Below, piece after piece: positions 1 through 8,230 of a DNA stretch of 64,000 nucleotides; position 1 is the first letter of the stretch; each line of letters begins with the position of its first letter. The notes under the pieces are model-generated. The model was given only the letters and a program-made list of their open reading frames with translations. It did not search any database and had not been told where the DNA came from. Position numbers and translations under genes: made by a program. Origin of the DNA: SLRI01 sp964402505 (GTDB lineage Bacteria > Pseudomonadota > Alphaproteobacteria > Geminicoccales > Geminicoccaceae); assembly GCA_964402505.1 (NCBI GenBank), contig CAYOCP010000006.1, positions 102,207 to 166,206 of the forward strand, given 5' to 3'.

Positions 1-460
1 CCCCGACCCCGACGCGCGCGGCGCTTTCGTCGGCCTGACGCTCCGGCACGGCACCGGGCACCTCGTGCGCGCCGCCATGGAGGGCGTCGTCTTCTCGATC
101 CGCGAGATGCTGGAGCTGATGCGCCCGCTCGGCCTCGAGGCCAGGACCGTCCGCACCTCGGGCGGCGGCACGTCGAGCCGGCTCTGGCGCCAGATCCAGG
201 CGGACGCGCTCGGCTGCGAGGTGCAGACGGTGAGCGGTGCGGCCGAGGGCGGCGCCTATGGCGCGGCCCTCGTGGCCGGCGTCGGTGCGGGCATCTGGCC
301 GAACTTGCAGACCGCGATCGAGGGCATCGCCGTCGAGACCCGGACCTTGCCGGACGCCGCCAGGGGCGCCACCTACGACGCCGCCTTCGCCGTCTATCGC
401 GAGCTCTACCCGGCGCTGAAACCCCGCTTCGACGCCATCGCGGCCTTGCCCGCGAGCTGA
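1..460 (+). CDS. xylB: Xylulokinase, C-terminal part (5' end outside window)
   Basis: An open frame runs from base 2 to a TGA at 458-460, giving about 152 residues of a FGGY-family sugar kinase. The segment GAFVGLTLRHGTGHLVRA followed by AAMEGVVFSIRE is typical of the second (C-terminal) FGGY domain of xylulokinases, as is the downstream GGGTSSRLWRQIQAD stretch that contributes to the ATP site. The enzyme would phosphorylate D-xylulose in the cytoplasm. The substrate is inferred from motif similarity only, because the N-terminal sugar-binding half is missing. The gene is cut by the window edge rather than truncated biologically. Confidence 0.85.
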   Translation, partial: PDPDARGAFVGLTLRHGTGHLVRAAMEGVVFSIREMLELMRPLGLEARTVRTSGGGTSSRLWRQIQADALGCEVQTVSGAAEGGAYGAALVAGVGAGIWPNLQTAIEGIAVETRTLPDAARGATYDAAFAVYRELYPALKPRFDAIAALPAS

Positions 461-515
461 GCGCGCGGCCGGAAGGCAAGCGGGCATGGTTCAGGAGACG
501 TGGCTGGCCCTGGAC

Positions 516-1136
516 CTAATGAGCATCGTCCTTCTCATCGCCTTCCTGCCGCAGTTCCTCGATGCCGGCCGGCCGGTCGAGCAGATCGATCCGATAGGCA
601 CCGCCATTCTCGTGGATATGGCTCCAGTCGGCGAGGGCATGGTGGAGGATTTGAAACGAGGCCGGGCCGCTGAGGGGCTCGTCCGTCGATCCGAGCCACG
701 TGACCACGACGATGCGCGCACCGGGCACCGCCCGGGTCCGGCACCACCCGGCGAGCCGGATGATCTCCCCCCGTGTCATGAAGTAGAGCACCTCGGAGAG
801 CACGATCAGGTCCGGCGCAAGGGCGGGCAGGTCGTCCGGGGCAGTGCCGGCAAGGAGCCGGACATGCGGCTGCGCGGCGAGCCGCTGCCTGGCCGCCTCG
901 ATGGCGTGCGGCACGCAATCGATGGCGAGGAGGGAAGCGGCGCGCGGTGCCAGAAGCTCGCTCAGCGCCCCGATGCCGCAGCCGATCTCGACGGCCTCCC
1001 GGAAGGTCCGACCGTCGAGAGCGGCCAGCGTCCGTCGATATTTCTCCCGCTCGTAGGGGCGCGTGGTGTGACCCCAGGGATCGGGACTGCGTTGGTAGAG
1101 CTCGCGCAGATGACGGATCGTTCGTTCAAGCGGCAA
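516..1136 (-). CDS. NodS-like SAM-dependent methyltransferase
   Basis: This 206-residue class I methyltransferase has the glycine-rich SAM motif EIGCGIGALSELLAP near residue 48 and an acidic LLAIDC strand after it. The N-terminal sequence SPDPWGHTTRPYEREKY is characteristic of the NodS family, whose founding member N-methylates the deacetylated glucosamine of Nod factors. The start appears to be TTG at 1136, 11 bases inside the preceding deacetylase gene, so the two are translationally coupled. It is the last gene of a four-gene set. Family assignment is strong. The substrate here is unknown, and nothing shows that Nod factors are made. Confidence 0.82.
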   Translation of the reverse strand: MPLERTIRHLRELYQRSPDPWGHTTRPYEREKYRRTLAALDGRTFREAVEIGCGIGALSELLAPRAASLLAIDCVPHAIEAARQRLAAQPHVRLLAGTAPDDLPALAPDLIVLSEVLYFMTRGEIIRLAGWCRTRAVPGARIVVVTWLGSTDEPLSGPASFQILHHALADWSHIHENGGAYRIDLLDRPAGIEELRQEGDEKDDAH

Positions 1137-1866
1137 GGTAGATCTCGGGGTGGTCGATGAAGTGCTCCTGCATCCATTGCGGCATCACGAAGCCCGTCGG
1201 GTCGTCCTCGACGAGCATGGTCATCTGCGTCCGATGGCAGGCCAGCGCCCGTCGCTTGAGGGCCCTGGCGGCGGCGTCGCCCGCGACCAGCCGCGCCTGC
1301 GCGAAGCCGGGCCCGGGGCCGCTATCGCGAAACCGGCCCCAGATGGGGTAGTGCAGCAGCCGGGCCGGCTGATCGGTGCCGCGGGCGCACTCGACCAGCC
1401 GCGCCGTGCGCTCATGGTCGCCGTGCGGGTCGTGCCGCCAGGTGGCGAGGATGAGCGCCGTCCGGCCGCGCGGCAGATGGCGGGCCAGCCGGTCGCGGGC
1501 GGCGGCGAACGCCGGACCCTCGGCGGGCAGCGCCGTGTCGGGGTAACCGAGCCAGATCACCCGGGCGGCGGGTGCCAGGCATCGCACCGCCCGCGTCAGC
1601 TCCCTCCGCCGCTCGAGCAGGAGCCGTGCCGGCGGCCAGATGGTCGAGTTCGGATGCGACCGGCTGCCGTCGGTCATGCAGACCACGGTGACGGAAAGCC
1701 CGCGCTCGGCCGCGGCATGCAGCAGAAGACCGCAGCCGAGGGTTTCGTCGTCGGGGTGGGGGGCGACGACGCAGAGCGCGTCGACACCATCCAGCATGTC
1801 GGCCGGGGTGCCGGCCGGACGGCCGGCGAGCGCCGCCAGCAACGGGAAAGGCGGCCGGAGCTTCAT
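1126..1866 (-). CDS. PIG-L family (LmbE-like) deacetylase
   Basis: A 246-residue protein with the zinc-site motif APHPDDETLGCG near residue 35, in which AHPDDE-type residues bind Zn, and a second histidine motif HDPHGDH near residue 165. PIG-L proteins remove N-acetyl groups from N-acetylglucosamine-containing lipids, thiols or antibiotics. The start ATG overlaps the stop of the upstream acyl-CoA dehydrogenase as ATGA (1863-1866). Its own stop lies inside the methyltransferase gene. In context it would deacetylate a sugar added by the glycosyltransferase of the same operon. That order of reactions is inference. Confidence 0.87.
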   Translation of the reverse strand: MKLRPPFPLLAALAGRPAGTPADMLDGVDALCVVAPHPDDETLGCGLLLHAAAERGLSVTVVCMTDGSRSHPNSTIWPPARLLLERRRELTRAVRCLAPAARVIWLGYPDTALPAEGPAFAAARDRLARHLPRGRTALILATWRHDPHGDHERTARLVECARGTDQPARLLHYPIWGRFRDSGPGPGFAQARLVAGDAAARALKRRALACHRTQMTMLVEDDPTGFVMPQWMQEHFIDHPEIYLAA

Positions 1867-3008
1867 TCGATGCCCCAGCGCACGCGCTCGCCGGCATCCT
1901 CGAGGATCCGCTCCAGGGCCCGCTGGCCCATGCCGTCGGGGTCGGCCTGGCGCAAGTAGAGCTGCAGATCGCGGCGGACCCGCTCGGCCGGGTGCGAGAG
2001 CGCGAACGAGGCAGCGCCCATCGCCTCATCGACGAGCCGGAGGAGGCGGACCGCTTCCTCCGCCACCTCGAGGCGGGCGAGCACGGCAACCCGGGCAGCG
2101 GCTGGCGGGGCCGCTGGGGCCTCCGTCGCGAGCGCTGCCGAATCGGTCCAGAGACGGGCGGTCTCGCAGGCCGTGACGACCCGTCTGAGCCGGGCCGCCT
2201 GCAGCGGCGCCGTCGCCTGACGCCGGGCGCGCAGCTGGGCGCCGGCGCAGGCGGCGAGCGCGTACATGCCACCGAGTTGCACCGCCGCGTAGCGCCAGAC
2301 CCCGCCCTCGAACCAGGGCTCGCGAAAATAGTCGTCCGGCCCGCCCAGCAGGTCGGCTCGCGCAACCGCCAGGCCCTCCAGATCGCAGCGGCCCGAGGCT
2401 GTCGCCTTCATGCCGGATACGGACCATTCCTCGGGGAACAGCCGGCCGGCGAGGGCTGCGGTCGGCAGGACCACCAGCAGCGTTCGCCCGTCCGGGTCGC
2501 GAGCGGTCACGATGGCGAAATCGACCGTGTCGGTGCCGGAGGCGAAGAGCTTCTCGCCGGCGAGGACGAGCTCCCCCCCGGCGGCCGGTGCCACGCGGAC
2601 GGGCCGCTTTCCCTCGGCGCCCCAGACGCCGAAGAGCTTGCCGGCGCGTGCCGCGGCCAGGAGGTTCGAGCGGGTGGTGCCGCGCGCATGGAGAACGACG
2701 AGCTTGAGCGCGTTCACGTGACCCTCGAGGAGACGTCCCGCCGAGAGATTGGCACGGCCGATGGCGGTCAGCATCCGTGCCAGTCGAAGGGGATCCTCGG
2801 GCTCGTGCGCGAGGCCGAGGCCGCCGTCGGCGACCGGCGCCGCGGCCCGAAGCAGCCCGTGATCGCGGAGCTCGGCGACGAGCGGTGCCGCGCTGCACTC
2901 CTGCGCTGCCGGTGCCGAATGACGGCGGATGGCCAAAGCGCAGCGGTCGACGGCGGCGTCGAAGGAGTCCGTGCCGGAGGGCCTTCGGTGGAGAGAGGCC
3001 ACCGTCAT
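1863..3008 (-). CDS. Acyl-CoA dehydrogenase family protein
   Basis: A 381-residue protein of the acyl-CoA dehydrogenase fold. Recognisable parts are an N-terminal helical domain (AELRDHGLLRAAAPVADGG), a middle beta domain with GEKLFASGTDTVDFAIVTA, then WSVSGMKATASG, and a C-terminal helical bundle. I see no clear catalytic glutamate in the usual place, so it may act on a non-standard acyl or amino substrate, like nitroalkane oxidase or N-hydroxylating members. ATG at 3008 overlaps the glycosyltransferase stop (ATGA), and its stop overlaps the PIG-L start. The coupling argues for a shared pathway. The reaction is not known. Confidence 0.78.
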   Translation of the reverse strand: MTVASLHRRPSGTDSFDAAVDRCALAIRRHSAPAAQECSAAPLVAELRDHGLLRAAAPVADGGLGLAHEPEDPLRLARMLTAIGRANLSAGRLLEGHVNALKLVVLHARGTTRSNLLAAARAGKLFGVWGAEGKRPVRVAPAAGGELVLAGEKLFASGTDTVDFAIVTARDPDGRTLLVVLPTAALAGRLFPEEWSVSGMKATASGRCDLEGLAVARADLLGGPDDYFREPWFEGGVWRYAAVQLGGMYALAACAGAQLRARRQATAPLQAARLRRVVTACETARLWTDSAALATEAPAAPPAAARVAVLARLEVAEEAVRLLRLVDEAMGAASFALSHPAERVRRDLQLYLRQADPDGMGQRALERILEDAGERVRWGIE

Positions 3009-4351
3009 CGCACCGTCTCCCCCGGCCAGTGCGAAAGCACCGGCTCGATCTCGAGGCGCAACAGCCGATCCAGGCGGGGCAGCTCCCTGCCCAGCAGCCT
3101 CGCCTGGAGGGGAGGCTCGGCCAGCGAGCGCTGCCATTCGTTCTCCATTCGCGCGTGGCGTGCCGCCGCGGACAGCCCGCGCCCGCCCGCGCCGGCCGAG
3201 GCCGGCGCGGCAACGGCACAAAGCGCGTTCGACCAGCGGTCCTTCAGGCCGGCCGCCGGACGGAGTCGCTGGTCGACCGTGGGCGCCGCGTCGACCAGTC
3301 GGCGGCTCAGGGTCGCCGCCAGCCCACCGGCGGCGCGACCATCCAGGCGCCCGGACGTTCGGACCGGCGCGCGATCGCAGTAGCAGATCCGGGCATCGAC
3401 CCATTCGGCGGCGCGAACCAGCGCCCGATCCTCGCTGGAGGTCACCGGCGGCAGGCCGCCGATCCGGCGATAGAGCCTGGCGTCGAGGCCGAGATTGGCG
3501 CCCGCCTCGATGTAATGGGGGCATGCGCCGCCAACCGGCTGCCGACAAATCACCTGGTCGCAGGCGTGCTGCACGCGATTCTGGAGCGCCGCGTAGCGCG
3601 CTTCCATGCGCCAGAACGGGTGCCTCTGCAGACCGGCCACCTCGGGCGACGGATCCTCGATTTCGAAGCTGCCGCAGACCAGATCGAAGCCGCGGGCCAG
3701 CGGAAGCGTCAGCTCGTCGATCCAGTCCGGGCCGACGACGGTGTCGGCGTCGGTGGTCAGGATGGCGCAATCGGGCGCGCCCAGCCCGGCCGCGACGTCC
3801 ATGGCGAGGCGCCGGGCCAGCCCGACATGGGCGTGCGGCGGGGAGAGCATGCCCTCGATCAGCACGACGAATCCGGCCAGCGCCGGCGCCAGCCCGGCTA
3901 TGATGGCAGCGGTGTCGTCGGCGCAGTCGTTGGCGAAGATCACGATGGTACAGCGTTTGGAGCTCGTGGTCATGGCACGGCCGAGGCTCTCGAGCAGGGC
4001 CCGGACCACGGCCGCCTCGTTCTTGGCCGGCACGGCGATCACGACCTCCGCTGCCAGCGAGGCCTTGCCGAAGCACTGCACCTTGAAGGAGCGGAGCAAG
4101 CCGGCGGCGAGATAGCCGGCGCCGAGCTCGGCGGCCAAAGCGGGCCGGCCCACGGGCCCGTGCGCATTCATGGCGCTCATCGGGACCGGTGGCACGGCAA
4201 CGGCTGTGCGAAAGGGCGGCGGGACGGCCGCCCACGGCTCGGGCGCTTCGCGCGCACCCGACGCCACGACGGCTGGTGGGGCAGTCACGATCGACATCGG
4301 GTGGTTTCCGGGCTGAAGACCAGGAATGTCCAGGCGCCCGTGAACCGCCAT
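3005..4351 (-). CDS. Family 2 glycosyltransferase (GT-A fold)
   Basis: Up to 448 residues. The nucleotide-sugar domain begins about residue 100 with VVIAVPAKNEAAVVRALLESL, continues with IVIFANDCADDTAAII, and has a DxD-type metal motif in ILTTDADTVVGPDWIDEL. These features identify a GT2 enzyme. There is no obvious membrane segment. The start is uncertain: ATG 4351 gives the full frame, while ATG 4297 (MSIVTAPPAVV) removes 18 poorly conserved residues. It is the first gene of the overlapping GT2/ACAD/PIG-L/NodS operon and presumably transfers the sugar that the later enzymes modify. Donor and acceptor are unknown. Confidence 0.85.
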   Translation of the reverse strand: MAVHGRLDIPGLQPGNHPMSIVTAPPAVVASGAREAPEPWAAVPPPFRTAVAVPPVPMSAMNAHGPVGRPALAAELGAGYLAAGLLRSFKVQCFGKASLAAEVVIAVPAKNEAAVVRALLESLGRAMTTSSKRCTIVIFANDCADDTAAIIAGLAPALAGFVVLIEGMLSPPHAHVGLARRLAMDVAAGLGAPDCAILTTDADTVVGPDWIDELTLPLARGFDLVCGSFEIEDPSPEVAGLQRHPFWRMEARYAALQNRVQHACDQVICRQPVGGACPHYIEAGANLGLDARLYRRIGGLPPVTSSEDRALVRAAEWVDARICYCDRAPVRTSGRLDGRAAGGLAATLSRRLVDAAPTVDQRLRPAAGLKDRWSNALCAVAAPASAGAGGRGLSAAARHARMENEWQRSLAEPPLQARLLGRELPRLDRLLRLEIEPVLSHWPGETVR

Positions 4352-4500
4352 CCGCCATGACCGGTTCCACCTGCCGCGCCAGCCGGCACACCTGCCGAGG
4401 GGCGAACCCGGCCTTGGGCGACGGAGCGCTTCAGCCGTCAGGGTGCTGCCGGGGCGGGCTCGTTGGTGAACCTCCGGATGGTGGAGGTCGCAGGCGGTGG

Positions 4501-4656
4501 GTGCCGGCAGCCTCGCCCGGCACCATCATCGCCGACGGGCGGAGCTCCATCGAGGTGGGCTGGTGGATCGCCGTCTTTCCGGGCCTCGCGATCGCCGGGG
4601 CCGTCCTCGGGCTGGACCTGATGGGCGACGGCCCGCGCGGCGTGATCGACCCGCGT
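4501..4656 (+). pseudogene. Relic of a DppC/OppC-type ABC permease (C-terminal end only)
   Basis: In frame 1 this stretch translates to about 52 residues matching the last transmembrane helix and tail of dipeptide/oligopeptide ABC permeases: SPGTIIADGRSSIEV, then GWWIAVFPGLAIAGAVLGL, then DLMGDGPRGVIDPR. Intact family members end with a very similar WWxxxFPGLAIxxTVLxxNLLGDGLRDxLDPR pattern. No start, no upstream membrane domain and no in-frame stop remain, and the frame runs on antisense into the CoA-transferase. I read it as a decayed fragment left by a deletion. It occupies most of the otherwise gene-free gap 4352-4689. Confidence 0.72.
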
Positions 4657-4689
4657 CAGCCCGCCCTGGCTGCCGCACGCCGAGCACCG

Positions 4690-5889
4690 TCAGGCGACGA
4701 TGCCCCGCCGGCGCAGCCGGGCGATTTGCGCCTCGTCGTAGCCGGCCTCGGCCAGAAGGGCGTCGGTGTCGCGGCCGAGCCCCGGCGCAGCCTGCGGCGG
4801 GGTGGGCTCGCCCGTCCTGAAGGGCGAGCCCAGAAGCCTGAGGGTGGCCCCGCCCTCGCCTTCGACCTCGACCATCATGCCGCGCTCGGCGGTAAAGGGA
4901 GAGGCCAGCGCTTCCTGCATGTTCCGCACCGGGGCCGCCGGCACCCGGCCCTGGAGCAGGCCCAGCCACTCGGCGGTCGGCCGCTCCCCGAAGGCGGCAT
5001 CGAGCTTTCGAGCGAGCTCGGCGCGGTGCGCGAGCCGGTCCGCGAAGGTCAGGTAGCGCGGGTCCAAGGCGAGCTCCGGGCAGCCGAGCACCTCGCAGAG
5101 GACGGGGAAGAAGCGCTCCTTGTTGGCCATGATGTAGATCCAGCCGTCTTTGGTGCGGAAGAGCTGGCAGGGGACGAGGGAGGGGTGGGCCGAGCGCGGC
5201 AGGCGCTCCGCAACGTGGCCGGCATTGGCGGCCCAGGCGGCGAAATAGGTGAGATTGGCGAGGCCCACATCGTAGAGCGAGACGTCGACGTCGCGGCCCC
5301 TGCCGCTGGCTCTGGCCTCGAGCACGCCGGCGACCAGGGCCAGCGCCATGGCGTAGCCGGTCATGAAGTCGACGATCGAGAGGCCGAAGCGGGACGGCGG
5401 CGACGAGGGCTCGCCGTTGAGCGCGAAATAGCCGGTCTCGGCCTGGATCAGGTAGTCGTAGCCCGGCCAACTCGCCCGGCTGCCGTCGCGGCCATAGGCG
5501 GAGAGGAAGGCGCAGACGATCCTCGAATTGACCTCCGCCAGATGCTCGAAGGTGAGGCCGAGCCTCGCCGGCACGTCGCCCCTGAGGTTGCAGGCGATGG
5601 CATCCGCACGCCGCGCGAGGTCGCGAAAGACGGCCCGCCCGGCGGGATCGGCGAGATCGAGCGCCAGGCTCTTCTTGTTGCGGTTGAAGGACTGGAAGAA
5701 GAGGCTCGCCGCCGTCCCGTCCATGCCGGGCGCGAAATGCGGGCCGATCGAGCGGGACACGTCGCCGCCCTCGGTCGGGTTCTCGATCTTGATGACCTCG
5801 GCACCCAGATCGGCCAAAGCCTGGGTTCCGAAGGGGCCGGCCCCGTAGAGCTCGACGGCCAGCACCCGCACGCCCCGCAAGAGTCCCAT
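4690..5889 (-). CDS. CaiB/BaiF family (class III) CoA-transferase
   Basis: A 399-residue class III CoA-transferase. The N-terminus GVRVLAVELYGAGPFGTQALADLGAEV-type strand, the FNRNKKSLALDL motif and PGYDYLIQAETG (catalytic Asp at about residue 145) are diagnostic. These enzymes move CoA between carboxylic acids through aspartyl-CoA intermediates. ATG 5889 is chosen because AAAGGA lies 7 bases upstream. A longer frame to 5961 lacks such a site. It stands alone, with a permease relic downstream, so its acyl substrate cannot be inferred from neighbours. Confidence 0.86.
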   Translation of the reverse strand: MGLLRGVRVLAVELYGAGPFGTQALADLGAEVIKIENPTEGGDVSRSIGPHFAPGMDGTAASLFFQSFNRNKKSLALDLADPAGRAVFRDLARRADAIACNLRGDVPARLGLTFEHLAEVNSRIVCAFLSAYGRDGSRASWPGYDYLIQAETGYFALNGEPSSPPSRFGLSIVDFMTGYAMALALVAGVLEARASGRGRDVDVSLYDVGLANLTYFAAWAANAGHVAERLPRSAHPSLVPCQLFRTKDGWIYIMANKERFFPVLCEVLGCPELALDPRYLTFADRLAHRAELARKLDAAFGERPTAEWLGLLQGRVPAAPVRNMQEALASPFTAERGMMVEVEGEGGATLRLLGSPFRTGEPTPPQAAPGLGRDTDALLAEAGYDEAQIARLRRRGIVA

Positions 5890-6104
5890 GACGCATCCTT
5901 TCGATCCCGCTTCGGCCCGGGTTCTGTCGGCTCGAACGTCATGGCGCAACACCATCCGCACGCCGGGAGCGCAGGTTAACCCGGCAGCCGCACCGTCCTA
6001 CGCCGGCCGGCGGCTTCACTGGTTAAGCCGTCGTTCAGCTTTTGACCCGATCGGCGGGCGTGGCTTATCCAGGGACCGATGCCCTTCTGCGTGGAGCCCG
6101 GCCG

Positions 6105-6602
6105 ATGAACGAGAGCCAAAGGATCGAGCTTGCGGCGCCACCGGCCGATTTCGCCTTCGACGCGGCCCGGACCTTCGTCGGGCCGCGCGCCAGCTATTAC
6201 GACGAGAGCTGGCGGCAGATGGCGTGGCGCGGGCGACGGACGAGCTGGAACGGGCACGCGGCACTTTTCGGCCCCTTCTGGCTCGCCTACCGGCGCATGC
6301 GGCTCTGGGCGCTGGCGGCGGGGCTCTGGCTCCTGCTCTGGCTCGAGCTCTGGCGCCATGGCTGGTCGCCGGGCCTGCTCTGTGGGCTCCAGCTCGCCGC
6401 GATGGCGGCTCTGGGCCTTGCGGCGAACCACCTCTATCTCGATCGCTTCTCGACGCTCGGCCGGCGGCTGCAGGAGGTGGTGACCGACGCGCCGGCGCGC
6501 GAGCGGGCGATGGCGCGGGCCGGCGGGGTCAGCCGCGGCGACGTGGTGGCCTTGATGCTGGGTCTCGCCCTCGGCCTCGCCGTTCTGGAGCTGCGCCGCT
6601 AG
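6105..6602 (+). CDS. DUF2628-like small membrane protein
   Basis: A 165-residue protein with a soluble N-terminus and a motif FGPFWLAYRRM leading into two or three hydrophobic helices (LWALAAGLWLLLWLELW, then LLCGLQLAAMAALGLAANHLY, then a C-terminal helix). The layout and the FWLAYRRM motif match DUF2628, inner-membrane proteins of unknown role. ATG 6105 has GGAG eight bases upstream. It converges on the DUF6455-fused glycosyltransferase, with a 4-base overlap of stops. No function can be assigned. Confidence 0.7.
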   Translation: MNESQRIELAAPPADFAFDAARTFVGPRASYYDESWRQMAWRGRRTSWNGHAALFGPFWLAYRRMRLWALAAGLWLLLWLELWRHGWSPGLLCGLQLAAMAALGLAANHLYLDRFSTLGRRLQEVVTDAPARERAMARAGGVSRGDVVALMLGLALGLAVLELRR

Positions 6603-8230
6603 CCGGCAGCGGAGGGCTGCCTCGCGGTCTCCTGGGCGAGCGTGCCGAAGAGCGGGGCATTGGGACAGAAGCGCGCGGCCTCGGCGGTCGGGCCCGGTCG
6701 TGCCAGCCAGGCGGTGCAGCGGGCTATCCGCACGCAGCCGGCGCAGTGCGTATCGGCGGCGACCATCTCCGGCCAGTGCGTGGCGGCCGCCCGGTCGGGG
6801 TCGACGGCGAACCGCTCCATCATGCGGGCCATGCGCTGGCGGTGGTCGGCATTGCCGGGCCAGGGGCGAAAGAGGTCGCCGGGCGTGCGGCAGACGCGGC
6901 CGAGTGCGCGGGCGAGGCCCTCGGACGAGGTCCAGCCGAGCTGCACGGTGAGCGGCCAGGGCGGCGACCAGGCGAGGCGTTCGGGCGCGCGGCGGCGGAT
7001 CACCGCCTCGAGCACGTCGAGATAGGCCTTGATCGCCGGGGCGAGGGCGAAATGCTCGGCCCGGGCGCGCAGAAGCAGGGGCTCGGGCCGGGCCGCGAGC
7101 GCTTCCAGCATGGCGCGGCCGAGGGCTTCGGCATCACCGACCGGCACGAGGGTGCCGAAGGCGCCGTCCTCGAGGATCTCGGCGGGGCCGCTCGGGCAGG
7201 CCGTGCTCACCACCGGCAGGCCGCAGGCCAGGGCCTCCACCAGCACGCCCGGCAGACCCTCCCAGAGCGAGGAGAGCGCGAAGAGGCGTGCCCGGCGCAT
7301 CCAGGCGAGCGGATTGTCGACATAGCCGGGCATGAGCACGCGGTCGCCGAGGCCCTGGGCTCGCGCCCGCTCGGCCAGCGCCTGGCGGCCCGGCCCGTCG
7401 CCGAGGATGACGAGGCGGGCGTCGCAGTCGCGCGCGATCCGCCGGAAGGCCTCGAGCAGGGTCGGGAAATCCTTCTGCAGCGTGAAGCGGCCGGCGGCGA
7501 GGATGACCGGCGGGCTGCCGGGTTCCAGCCAGGGATGCTCGAGCGGCTCGGCCATGCGGCGGCGCAGCCGGGCGGTGAGCACCGGGTTGTCGATGACCGT
7601 GATGCGCTCCGGCGGCAGGCCGGTGAGCCGGCCGAGCTCGCGGGCCACGCCCCGCGAGACGGCGACGATGGCGTCGGCGCGGGGGTAGAAGCGGCGGGCC
7701 AGCCATTTGAGCCAGGCGCGGACGAGGCGCTGGACCGGCGGATGGTGGGCGAGATTGCCCGAAGGATGGTTGCTGGTGCGAAGCACGAGCGGGATGGGGG
7801 TGCGCGACAGCCGTGTGGCCGCCACGGCGACGAGGTTGACGTGGCTGGCGGCGGACAGGAGCACGTCGGGCCGGCGGCGGCGGAGATAGCGGGCGAGGGC
7901 CGGGACCGCCAGGGCCGTCTGCAGGCCGCGCGGGGCACCACGGCGACGGACCGCCTCGTGCAGCCGGCCGTAGCCGTCGCCGAGGTCGACGAGGCGCACG
8001 CGCGGCGCCAGCTCGTGATGGATCACGCCCTCGGCGTGCACGACGACGAGATCGACATCGTGGCCGCATTCGGCGAAGGCGTTGGCGAGGGTCACGGTGC
8101 GCCGTTGGGCGCCGCCGCCGGTCAGGGCGTAGATGAAGACGGCGATGTGCTTGGCGGGTGCCGACGGCACCAGGGCATGCAGGTCCGCGGCGTCCTCGGC
8201 GAACACGCCATGATCGGTGTCGGGGGTCAT
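6599..8230 (-). CDS. GT4 glycosyltransferase fused to a C-terminal DUF6455 domain
   Basis: 543 residues in one open frame. Residues about 25-410 form a GT-B, family 4 glycosyltransferase with an ALTGGGAQRRTVTLAN N-terminal loop, RFTLQKDFPTLLEAF, and the donor-site motif SSLWEGLPGVLVEALACG. From about residue 463 a separate module begins (MARMMERFAVDP, then CAGCVRIARCTAWL, then FCPNAPLF). Its spaced cysteines match DUF6455, normally a free-standing ~80-90 residue alphaproteobacterial protein that may bind metal. The start overlaps the next gene upstream as ATGA. It is the third of three coupled GT4 genes. The fusion is unusual. Confidence 0.85.
   Translation of the reverse strand: MTPDTDHGVFAEDAADLHALVPSAPAKHIAVFIYALTGGGAQRRTVTLANAFAECGHDVDLVVVHAEGVIHHELAPRVRLVDLGDGYGRLHEAVRRRGAPRGLQTALAVPALARYLRRRRPDVLLSAASHVNLVAVAATRLSRTPIPLVLRTSNHPSGNLAHHPPVQRLVRAWLKWLARRFYPRADAIVAVSRGVARELGRLTGLPPERITVIDNPVLTARLRRRMAEPLEHPWLEPGSPPVILAAGRFTLQKDFPTLLEAFRRIARDCDARLVILGDGPGRQALAERARAQGLGDRVLMPGYVDNPLAWMRRARLFALSSLWEGLPGVLVEALACGLPVVSTACPSGPAEILEDGAFGTLVPVGDAEALGRAMLEALAARPEPLLLRARAEHFALAPAIKAYLDVLEAVIRRRAPERLAWSPPWPLTVQLGWTSSEGLARALGRVCRTPGDLFRPWPGNADHRQRMARMMERFAVDPDRAAATHWPEMVAADTHCAGCVRIARCTAWLARPGPTAEAARFCPNAPLFGTLAQETARQPSAAG

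Noticed and set aside
516..4351. Reading the four-gene operon as true nodulation genes
   Set aside because: Only the methyltransferase is NodS-like; nodA, nodB, nodC, nodD and nod boxes are not visible.
2777..4360. 527-codon plus-strand frame opposite the acyl-CoA dehydrogenase and GT2 genes
   Set aside because: Antisense shadow with Arg/Gly-rich composition and no ribosome site.
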